Of a stretch of DNA of 14,462 nt, positions 6,035 through 12,279 are shown piece after piece (position 1 is the stretch's first letter; each line of letters opens with the position of its first letter). Made by a program: the position numbers and the translations under genes. Source of the stretch: an uncultured Acetatifactor sp. (GTDB lineage Bacteria > Bacillota > Clostridia > Lachnospirales > Lachnospiraceae); assembly GCA_910578995.1 (NCBI GenBank), contig CAJTSY010000100.1:1-14462 (forward strand). The letters run 5' to 3'. Under the pieces are notes generated by a model. It was not told the DNA's origin. It did no database searches and worked only from the letters and a program-made list of their open reading frames with translations.

Positions 6035-6299
6035 GCTGTCTCTCTCCCTTTCTCTTAATAAAAATAAAGTCCCCGCCCTCTGCACGTCCCGTTCTTCAGT
6101 GTATCTGCCCCCTCATTTGTTCGGCACAGCCCACTGCGTCCCCCTCAGTTTCCTCTACAGGCTGCGATACACCAGGGAGGACGATAAACCCAGCCGGAAG
6201 AGGCTTCATTTACCCCCACAGACCATGACGCAAGTTGGCAGAAAACAATCTTCCTACATGCTTCAGTGTAACAGTTTTCCCCGGAAAAGGCAAGGCCCC

Positions 6300-7547
6300 T
6301 TACCTTCGCACCTGGCCGTTTCCGTATATGATATACTTGGCGGTGGTCAGTTCCTTCAGTCCCATGGGCCCCCTGGCATGGAGCTTCTGGGTGCTGATGC
6401 CGATCTCGGCGCCGAAGCCGAATTCCCCCCCGTCCGTAAAGCGGGTGGAGGCATTGACGTAGACCGCCGCCGCGTCTATCTCGTCCAGAAAACGCTGCGC
6501 ATTGGCATAATCCCTGGTTATGATCGCCTCGGAATGTCCTGTGTTATAACAGTTGATATGGGCGATGGCTTCGTCGATATTCCGAACTGTTTTTACCGAT
6601 AAAATATAATCCAGATACTCGGTCCCCCAGTCCTCCTCACTGGCCGGCAAAATGCTGCCCTCCGCTGCCATGGCTTCCGCATCCCCCCGCAGTTCCACCT
6701 TTTTCTCCGCCAGGCGGGCCGCCGCCATGGGAAGGAAGGCATCCGCCACAGCCTCGTGCACCACCAGGGATTCGCAGGCATTGCAGACCCCGATCCGCTG
6801 TGTCTTCGCGTTAAACAGGATTTCCACCGCCATGTCCAGGTCGGCGGAAGCATCCACATAAATGTGGCAGTTGCCGGTTCCCGTTTCTATCACCGGAACG
6901 GTGCTGCCCTCCACCACGCTGCGGATCAGACCCGCCCCTCCCCTGGGGATCAGCACGTCCACATACCGGTTCATCTTCATAAAACGGGCCGTCAGCTGCC
7001 GGTCCGTACTGGCGATAAGCTGCACCGCCGTCTCCGGAAGGCCGCAGTCCGCCAGGGCCTTCTGCAGCAGAGCCACAATGGCCTCATTGGAGGAAAGGGC
7101 GTCGCTTCCTCCCTTCAGAATCACCGCATTGCCCGCCTTAAAACAAAGTCCGAAGGCATCTGCCGTCACATTGGGACGGGCTTCATAGATGATGCCCACC
7201 ACCCCGAGGGGAACCCTTTTCTGCCCGATCAGAAGTCCGTTTGGCCGTTTTTTCATCTGAATCACTTCCCCCACCGGGTCATCCGCCCCGGCCACCTCCA
7301 GAAGGCCCTCCGCCATGCCCCGGATCCGTTCCTCATTCAGCGCCAGACGGTCCAGAAGCCCCTGGGGCATTCCTTTCCCACGGGCCGCCTCCATATCCTT
7401 CCCATTGGCCGCCAACAGCCGATTCTGTTCCTTTACCAGATATTCGGCGGCTTTCCGCAGCGCCCTGTTTTTCTCCTCAGTACCCAGGATCCGCAGCCGG
7501 CTTTCGGCCTCTTTTGCCCGGATTCCAATCTGCTCCAGATATTCCAT
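6300..7547 (-). CDS. proA: Glutamate-5-semialdehyde dehydrogenase (gamma-glutamyl phosphate reductase)
   Basis: The second step of proline synthesis: NADPH-dependent reduction of gamma-glutamyl phosphate to glutamate 5-semialdehyde in the cytoplasm. The 415-aa product has the aldehyde-dehydrogenase fold. Family landmarks are 'GVVGIIYEARPNVTADAF' (115-132), 'LKGGSDALSSN' (144-154), 'LIPRGGAGLI' (199-208), 'IETGTGNCHIYVD' (220-232) and the catalytic cysteine C255 in 'RIGVCNACES'. The C-terminus is complete ('FGFGAEIGISTQKLHARGPM' near 378-397). The start at 7547 has GGAGG five bases upstream; for the Met at 7559 the purine run directly touches the start codon. It lies downstream of proB on the same strand, separated by 227 bp that contain a repeat array. 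No terminator is clear after it. Confidence 0.96.
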   Translation of the reverse strand: MEYLEQIGIRAKEAESRLRILGTEEKNRALRKAAEYLVKEQNRLLAANGKDMEAARGKGMPQGLLDRLALNEERIRGMAEGLLEVAGADDPVGEVIQMKKRPNGLLIGQKRVPLGVVGIIYEARPNVTADAFGLCFKAGNAVILKGGSDALSSNEAIVALLQKALADCGLPETAVQLIASTDRQLTARFMKMNRYVDVLIPRGGAGLIRSVVEGSTVPVIETGTGNCHIYVDASADLDMAVEILFNAKTQRIGVCNACESLVVHEAVADAFLPMAAARLAEKKVELRGDAEAMAAEGSILPASEEDWGTEYLDYILSVKTVRNIDEAIAHINCYNTGHSEAIITRDYANAQRFLDEIDAAAVYVNASTRFTDGGEFGFGAEIGISTQKLHARGPMGLKELTTAKYIIYGNGQVRR

Positions 7548-7642
7548 GCCTTCCTCCATTCCTCTGCCGTTCCCGGCAATTTGCCACGTCGTACTTTTCT
7601 CTTCCTTTTCCCGCTGTCCCCGGAATCATGCTCTCCCGGTTC

Positions 7643-7757
7643 CCGTGGTTCCCCTGAACCGTATCCGCAGCCTTTCCACGGCCCCTCTGAACCGCCCCTA
7701 TCCTTCCCGCGGCCCCTCCGGACCGTACTCTACCCGTTCCACGGTTCCCGTGAACCG
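7643..7757. repeat. Four palindromic 19-bp repeats between proB and proA
   Basis: Copies begin at 7643, 7676, 7707 and 7739 (periods 33, 31 and 32 bp). The last reads CCACGGTTCCCGTGAACCG; the others keep the frame CC-R-Y-GG ... ACCG. Copies 1 and 4 fold into short hairpins (GGTTC with GAACC) and copy 3 into a partial one. The array sits in the gap between the two proline genes, so it would be transcribed in the proBA mRNA. Confidence 0.7.
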
Positions 7758-7774
7758 CACCCGTTTCATCCCCG

Positions 7775-8620
7775 CTATCCCTCCAGAAAATCCCCCAGGT
7801 CGAAGGACTCGTTCCTGCTGGCCAGAAAAATGGTTCCCCTGGGTTCCCCGTCCAACAGTTCATGTAAAACGCCCACATCCCTGCCGTTTGCAATGATCAT
7901 GTCCGCCCCCGCCGCAGTGGCAATCCTGGCACTGGCAAGTTTTGTGGCCATGCCTCCGGTACCCACCTCCGTCACCGCCCCCTTGCCCAGGCGCATCATC
8001 TCGTCCGTAATCGTTTCCACCGTATCGATAAATCGTGCATCAGGATTCCTGTGCGGGTCATCGGTATACAGCCCGTCAATATCCGACAGCAGAATCAGCA
8101 GATCCGCGTGGATCATGGCTGTCACAACGGCAGAAAGGGTGTCATTGTCCCCAAACTGCTGCAGCTTCTGTAATTCATAAGTGGAAATGGTGTCGTTTTC
8201 ATTGACAATGGGAATCACGCCCAGTTCCAAAAGCTTTTCAAATGTATTCTCCGCGTTTTTCCGGTTGATGGGATTCAGCATGGTGTTCTTTGTCATGAGA
8301 ATCTGGGACGCGATATGGTTATACTCCGCGAAAAGTTTCTGGTACATCACCATCAGCCTCGCCTGTCCCACGGACGCGCAGGCCTGCTTCAGGGAAATAT
8401 CCGTCGGCCTTCCCTTCAGCCCCAGTGTCCTGCTCCCCACCGCGATGGCCCCGGAGCTCACCAGCACCACCTCTATCCCCCGATTGCGGTAATCACACAG
8501 CTCCCGCACCAGTTTTTCCAGCTTGATCAGATCCGTCCCTCCGGTTTCCCCATGCGTCAGGGAAGAACTCCCGATCTTTACTACGATCCTTTTCTTATCC
8601 TTCAGTCTGTCACGATTCAT
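7775..8620 (-). CDS. proB: Glutamate 5-kinase, short form without PUA domain
   Basis: The first and usually proline-inhibited step of proline synthesis: ATP-dependent phosphorylation of glutamate. The 281-aa product is an amino-acid kinase fold: 'RIVVKIGSSSLTHGE' (11-25), 'VVLVSSGAIAVGSRTLGL' (51-68), 'IPIVNENDTIS' (136-146), 'FGDNDTLSAVV' (156-166), 'LLSDIDGLYTDDP' (177-189) and 'TEVGTGGMATKLASARIAT' (217-235). It ends after this domain and lacks the C-terminal PUA domain that brings E. coli ProB to about 367 aa; short forms are known in other bacteria. The start at 8620 has AGGGAG upstream. The earlier Met at 8716 overlaps the promoter -35 box and cannot be used by that transcript. The leader is only about 60 nt, so there is no room for a T-box. 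Confidence 0.95.
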   Translation of the reverse strand: MNRDRLKDKKRIVVKIGSSSLTHGETGGTDLIKLEKLVRELCDYRNRGIEVVLVSSGAIAVGSRTLGLKGRPTDISLKQACASVGQARLMVMYQKLFAEYNHIASQILMTKNTMLNPINRKNAENTFEKLLELGVIPIVNENDTISTYELQKLQQFGDNDTLSAVVTAMIHADLLILLSDIDGLYTDDPHRNPDARFIDTVETITDEMMRLGKGAVTEVGTGGMATKLASARIATAAGADMIIANGRDVGVLHELLDGEPRGTIFLASRNESFDLGDFLEG

Positions 8621-8687
8621 CCTGTCTTCTCCCTGGCGGCCTTTCGGTCGCCGTTTCGTTTCCTTCATCGGTATTCGATTTCCATCC

Positions 8688-8716
8688 AGTATAAACGATA
8701 CCGGCCTTTTTTGCAA
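8688..8716 (-). promoter_or_regulatory. Sigma-A promoter of proBA
   Basis: Minus strand: -35 TTGCAA (8711-8716), 17-bp spacer, -10 TATACT (8688-8693). The start would be near 8681, about 60 nt before the proB ATG. It faces away from the promoter at 8875-8903. Confidence 0.8.
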
Positions 8717-8874
8717 TAAAAACTAAGCGCCGTCCCCAACTTCCTGCGGCATCTGACGATTGATACTCACGGTTTAAATATTTATTATCCAAAACAAAAA
8801 ATAGTAAATGATTGTACTCACCAGCATAAAAACTCTGCCAACTTAAACAATAAAAAAATTTTTACAAAAAATAC

Positions 8875-8903
8875 TTGCCTTTTTCCTCTCATTGTGCTAC
8901 ACT
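8875..8903 (+). promoter_or_regulatory. Sigma-A promoter of the structured RNA
   Basis: Plus strand: -35 TTGCCT (8875-8880), 17-bp spacer, -10 TACACT (8898-8903) preceded by TGTGC, giving an extended -10. Transcription should begin near 8910. The upstream sequence has A and T tracts (about 8850-8872) like an UP element, as in strongly expressed RNAs. Confidence 0.75.
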
Positions 8904-8909
8904 ACATAA

Positions 8910-9196
8910 AATTTAGTCAATGGAACAGGAAACATGGGCAGAAACGGTTCCCATGCCCCTCTTCCTGTACCGGACAGGAGACTATGTAATGACTTGCACA
9001 AAAAATGTATCCCTTTTTCTGATTATGCTGGTGCAGCAGATTTTTCATAATACGGCCACTACCTGATCCCCCGGCCCACCACCGGGAAATCGCATGGCCG
9101 TAGGACGAAAAGTCTTATTTGGCTATGCGGTAATCAGAAGACGGAGAACCGCATGGTATGTACACGGAAGTGTATATGGCAGGGCGGTTCTTTTTT
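8910..9196 (+). ncRNA. Predicted structured non-coding RNA of about 290 nt
   Basis: A strong promoter on one side and a strong terminator on the other enclose sequence with no open frame but many perfect helices. These are 8925-8931 with 8962-8968 (7 bp, enclosing 8933-8938 with 8950-8955); 9017-9021 with 9135-9139 (extendable to a 9-bp match 9017-9025 with 9131-9139); 9022-9027 with 9046-9051; 9051-9058 with 9095-9102 (8 bp, enclosing CCCGG with CCGGG); and 9103-9106 with 9112-9115 capped by a GAAAA loop. Together they make a multi-helix junction. It is not RNase P, tmRNA, SRP or a T-box: their hallmark sequences are missing. It is also not a 6S-type rod. A member of the abundant raiA RNA class is possible, but I cannot confirm this from memory. 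It could be a free RNA or a regulated leader of the ABC cassette downstream. Confidence 0.65.
9146..9196 (+). terminator. Strong intrinsic terminator ending the structured RNA
   Basis: GAACCGC (9146-9152) pairs with GCGGTTC (9184-9190), followed by six T residues (9191-9196). An inner hairpin, TACAC-GGAA-GTGTA (9161-9174), stacks inside. The 5' arm can also pair upstream: CCGCAT (9149-9154) with ATGCGG (9125-9130), which would break the terminator. Confidence 0.85.
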
Positions 9197-9212
9197 ATTA
9201 GGAATCATCGAA

Positions 9213-9329
9213 AAATAACCGCTGCAATTTCCTTTTGATTACAGGGTTCGCGAAGCGGTTCCTGTAATATCTTCAGGCAAAAGCTCGGAAATGCAATAAA
9301 AAATTGCTATAAACTCGCAATGGTTATTT
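9213..9329 (+). repeat. Nested inverted repeats in the leader of the ABC cassette
   Basis: Three sets of arms are nested. AAATAACC (9213-9220) pairs with GGTTATTT (9322-9329), 8 bp. TGCA plus TTTCC (9223-9232) pairs with GGAAA plus TGCA (9287-9295), with one bulged A. ATTACAGG (9238-9245) pairs with CCTGTAAT (9261-9268), 8 bp, capped by a small CGC-GAA-GCG hairpin. The structure starts right after the terminator and ends 14 bp before the ribosome binding site of the ATPase gene. It could be an RNA leader or a small MITE-like insertion; no target-site duplication is visible. No strong separate promoter was found for the ABC genes. Confidence 0.6.
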
Positions 9330-9358
9330 GTAGTCCTTATCACAGGAGGCAGAATGGC

Positions 9359-10348
9359 ATGAATGCAATTGAAGCAATGGAATTATCAAAAACCTTCCGC
9401 GTGCGCAGGAAGGAAAAAGGGATGAAGGGAAGCCTGCGGGCCCTCCTGCACCCTGAGACGGAGGAAATAAAAGCGGTAGACCGTATTTCTTTCAACGTAA
9501 AAGAGGGAGAAGTCCTGGCCTTCATCGGCCCCAACGGGGCGGGCAAAAGCACCACCATCAAGATGCTGACCGGCATCCTCTATCCCGATGCCGGCACTGC
9601 CAGGGTGCTTGACATAGACCCGTCCAAAAAGCGGAAACAGCTGGCCTATGAGATCGGCACCGTGTTCGGCCAGAAGGAACAGCTCTGGGTTCACCTGACT
9701 CCCTATGACAATTTTCAGTTTTTCGGCGCCATCTATGACCTGTCGGCCCGGGAGACGGAGGCGCGGATCCGGGAGCTTGGGGAGATCTTTGAACTGGGAG
9801 CTTTTATCAACACTCCAGTGCGCAGCCTGTCCCTGGGGCAGAGAATCCGCTGCGAGATCGTGGCCTCCCTGATCCACAAACCGAAGATCCTGTTCCTGGA
9901 CGAACCCACCATAGGGTTGGACCCGGTAGTCAAGGAAAGCATCCGCTCCCTGATCAAGCAGATGAATAAGGAGCTTGGCACCACCATTTTTCTCACAAGC
10001 CACGATGTGGGAGATATCGAAAAGCTCTGTAAGCGGATCATCATCGTGAACAGCGGGCGTATCGTACTGGACGAGTCCATGGAGCACCTGAAATATCATT
10101 ATCTGAATAAGAAAATCGTGGAGGCAAAACTACAGGAAGAGGCCCTGCTGCAGGCCGGAGGAGGAATCACCGTCTTAAAGCAGAAAGGCAGGCATGTGAA
10201 ATTCGAGGTGGACACGGAAAAGATGCCAATCAGCGACGCCCTGCACCTGATCGGCGGGGAGAATGTGGAGGATATCAATATTTCCAACATCCCTCTGGAG
10301 AATATCATTACGGAAATCTATAAGGCGGAGAATATAGGGACGACATAA
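9359..10348 (+). CDS. ABC-2 transporter ATP-binding protein (COG4586 type)
   Basis: The cytoplasmic ATPase of an ABC-2 exporter-type complex formed with the two permeases downstream. The 329-aa product has Walker A GPNGAGKST (57-65), Q-loop Q105 in 'VFGQKEQLW', a variant signature LSLGQ (157-161), Walker B 'ILFLDEP' (177-183) and the switch histidine H215 in 'TSHDVGDIE'. About 100 extra residues follow the nucleotide-binding domain. The N-terminal insert 'RRKEKGMKGSLRALLHPETE' (16-35) and the LSLGQ variant are typical of the COG4586 group found with COG4587 and COG3694 permeases. The substrate is unknown. The start at 9359 has AGGAGG at 9344-9349, 9 nt away; a Met at 9320 lies inside the upstream inverted repeat. 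The gap to the first permease (288 bp) is unusually large for such a cassette. Confidence 0.9.
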   Translation: MNAIEAMELSKTFRVRRKEKGMKGSLRALLHPETEEIKAVDRISFNVKEGEVLAFIGPNGAGKSTTIKMLTGILYPDAGTARVLDIDPSKKRKQLAYEIGTVFGQKEQLWVHLTPYDNFQFFGAIYDLSARETEARIRELGEIFELGAFINTPVRSLSLGQRIRCEIVASLIHKPKILFLDEPTIGLDPVVKESIRSLIKQMNKELGTTIFLTSHDVGDIEKLCKRIIIVNSGRIVLDESMEHLKYHYLNKKIVEAKLQEEALLQAGGGITVLKQKGRHVKFEVDTEKMPISDALHLIGGENVEDINISNIPLENIITEIYKAENIGTT

Positions 10349-10436
10349 AAAGTTTGTCAGAGGCGCATGTCCCGGCAGCAGCCCTGGGCAAGGAGCACCG
10401 GCAAATATCCCTCCAGAATGCAGCATGCCGCTATAA

Positions 10437-10594
10437 CATGTCCCACAGGATATATCATGCCGCCACAGCATGTCCCCACAGGATATATCATGCCGCCACA
10501 GCATGTCCCCACAGGATATATCATGCCGCCGCAGCATGTCCCACAGGATATATCATGCAGCATGTCCCCACAGGATATATCATGCCGCCATAAC
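10437..10594. repeat. Five tandem repeats of about 33 bp between ATPase and permease
   Basis: Units begin at 10437, 10469, 10502, 10535 and 10561 (lengths 32, 33, 33, 26 and about 34). The shared core is CCCACAGGATATATCATG, followed by a GCCGCCACAG-like linker that is shortened in unit 4. A partial copy precedes unit 1. The units are nearly identical and directly abutting, with no variable spacers, so this is a minisatellite and not a CRISPR. The open frames crossing it are a by-product of the repetition. Confidence 0.85.
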
Positions 10595-10636
10595 ACATCC
10601 GCACAAAAACAGGAAAACAAAAGGGAGTGATACCTC

Positions 10637-11428
10637 ATGAGAAAATACGCCGTAATCTACCGTTCGGTACTGATGGAGAACCTGCAGTATGCCCTGAATA
10701 TCGCCATGAGCTTCATCAGCTACTTTATTTTCATTTTTGTATTTATTAATCTATGGAATTACATTTATTCCGCTCCGGATTCTCTGATCGCCGGCTACAC
10801 AAGGGAGCAGATGATCTGGTATGTGATGATCACGGAAGCCCTCTGGTTCGGCGCTCCTGCGGGTACGGTGGCCCGGCAGGCATCGTCCGACATCCGGAGC
10901 GGCAACATCGCCTATCTGGTGAACAAGCCTTATCACTACACCCTGTATATCCTGGCCCGGTACACCGGGGGCTGGAGCGTCCAGCTGCCCATGTTCGCGG
11001 TCCTGGCCGCTGTGATGGGAACCGCCATGGTAGGGCCGCTGCCCCGGTTCTCCCCCCTGCACCTGCTCGCCGCCATACCGGTGGTTATCTTAGGCCTCAC
11101 CATCGATGCCGTGTTTCGTATATGTATCAGCCTGATTTCCTTCTGGGTTGAGGATGCCAATCCCTTCCAGTGGCTCTACAACAAAATGATGCTCCTGATC
11201 GGAACCATCTTTCCGGTGGAAATTTTCCCGGCGGTGCTGCAGCCTGTTTTCAAGCTGACGCCCATCTACACGGTCTGTTACGGCCCGGCCAAGCTGATCG
11301 TGGACTTCTCTGCCGACAAATACATTGAGATCATCCTGGCACAGGCCCTTTACCTGGGAGCTGCCGCTGCCCTGATGCTCTTCCTCTATGGAAAGGGGGT
11401 TCGGAAATTACATGTCAACGGCGGTTAA
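10637..11428 (+). CDS. ABC-2 family permease, first subunit (ABC2_membrane_6)
   Basis: A membrane subunit of the ABC-2 complex, 263 aa. It starts MRKYAVIYRSVLMENLQYAL; a membrane helix follows (about 20-42, 'ALNIAMSFISYFIFIFVFIN'), and further hydrophobic segments near 55-75, 112-130, 137-160, 185-205 and 235-255 fit the six-helix layout. 'SDIRSGNIAYLVNKPYHYTL' (84-103) is the conserved cytoplasmic loop of the DUF990/PF06182 family, where two such permeases usually follow one ATPase. The ATG at 10637 has GGGAG nine bases upstream. The gene overlaps the next permease by 17 bp, which points to coupled translation. The transported compound cannot be inferred. Confidence 0.85.
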   Translation: MRKYAVIYRSVLMENLQYALNIAMSFISYFIFIFVFINLWNYIYSAPDSLIAGYTREQMIWYVMITEALWFGAPAGTVARQASSDIRSGNIAYLVNKPYHYTLYILARYTGGWSVQLPMFAVLAAVMGTAMVGPLPRFSPLHLLAAIPVVILGLTIDAVFRICISLISFWVEDANPFQWLYNKMMLLIGTIFPVEIFPAVLQPVFKLTPIYTVCYGPAKLIVDFSADKYIEIILAQALYLGAAAALMLFLYGKGVRKLHVNGG

Positions 11429-12218
11429 ACATCGGATTCGGAATCAGCTGCGGGTATGCCTGCTGGCCGTGAAATTCAATATTATGCGGGAAATGCTGAA
11501 TAAGGTTACCTTTTTGACCAATGTGGGATTTATGGTGCTGAACAACGCCAGTTTTATCATTCAGTGGATAATTTTATTCCGGTTAAAAGAAGATATCGGC
11601 GGCTACTCCATGGCGGACGTAATGCTTCTGTGGGGATTGGCGGCCAGCACCTTCGGGCTGTCCCGGATTTTCTTCGCAAGGGCTTTCTCCCTTCCGGAGC
11701 TGATCATAAACGGTAAGCTGGACGCCTACCTGGTACAACCCAAAAATGTGCTGCTTGCCGTGCTCACCTCCTCCACCAATACCTCTGCCATAGGGGATCT
11801 GCTCTATGGCCTGCTGGTACTGTGCATCTTCTGCTTCAGCCCGGTGCGGCTGCTGCTGTTTTTGCTGTTCACGGTGACAGGGGCCGTCATTCTCACTGCG
11901 TTTTCCCTGCTGCTGGGCAGTCTGTCCTTTTGGTTTGTACGGGCGGATGCCTTCGGAAGCCATATGGTAAACAGTACCATCAGCTTCTCCACCTATCCGG
12001 ACGGGATCTTTAAGGGTACGGCCAGGTTCCTGATCTACAACCTCCTGCCCGTAGGCATGGCAATTTACCGCCCGGTGCATGTGATGATGCGCTTTGACGG
12101 AAGGACTTTTCTCGCGGTTCTGGGGTATACGGTTCTGCTCTCAGCTGCTGCGGTGTTCGTGTTCTACAGGGGGCTGCGACGGTATTCCTCCAGTAACCTG
12201 ATGGAAGCCAGGATGTGA
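11412..12218 (+). CDS. ABC-2 family permease, second subunit (ABC2_membrane_6)
   Basis: The second membrane subunit, 268 aa from the Met at 11412. It has about six hydrophobic segments and the family loop 'RAFSLPELIINGKLDAYLVQ' followed by 'PKNVLL', the counterpart of the 'GNIAYLVNKP' loop in the first permease. It also has 'STISFSTYPDGIFKGTARFL' and 'YNLLPVGMAIYRPV', typical of COG3694-like permeases. I place the start at 11412 because a GGAAAGGGGG run lies upstream, though 12 nt away; the in-frame ATG at 11388 has no ribosome binding site. Either way the gene overlaps the first permease. It ends 61 bp from the stop of the convergent exporter gene, and I see no standard terminator in that gap. 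Confidence 0.85.
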   Translation: MSTAVKHRIRNQLRVCLLAVKFNIMREMLNKVTFLTNVGFMVLNNASFIIQWIILFRLKEDIGGYSMADVMLLWGLAASTFGLSRIFFARAFSLPELIINGKLDAYLVQPKNVLLAVLTSSTNTSAIGDLLYGLLVLCIFCFSPVRLLLFLLFTVTGAVILTAFSLLLGSLSFWFVRADAFGSHMVNSTISFSTYPDGIFKGTARFLIYNLLPVGMAIYRPVHVMMRFDGRTFLAVLGYTVLLSAAAVFVFYRGLRRYSSSNLMEARM

Positions 12219-12279
12219 CGCGGGCAGCCATGGTAATCCCCAACCTTTCATACAAGGCAGGGCAGCCGGGATGCAGCAA

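Noticed and set aside
6035..6299. Promoter or terminator between proA and trxB
   Set aside because: A TTTTCC-GG-GGAAAA palindrome near 6276-6289 lacks a T tract, and no -35/-10 pair with proper spacing was found.
6756..8180. 474-aa plus-strand ORF opposite proA and proB
   Set aside because: It is a shadow of two certain genes on the minus strand, with a composition rich in His, Pro and Arg as expected for antisense frames.
9120..9196. T-box riboswitch before the ABC genes
   Set aside because: CCGC and GCGG look suggestive, but the conserved T-box antiterminator sequence (AGGGTGGNACCGCG) is absent and the genes are not amino-acid related.
10437..10594. CRISPR array
   Set aside because: Units abut directly and the whole 33-bp period is conserved; there are no variable spacers and no cas genes.
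10354..10638. Open frames on both strands across the 33-bp array
   Set aside because: They exist only because the repeat has few stop codons; their products are repetitive, and no ribosome binding site precedes them.
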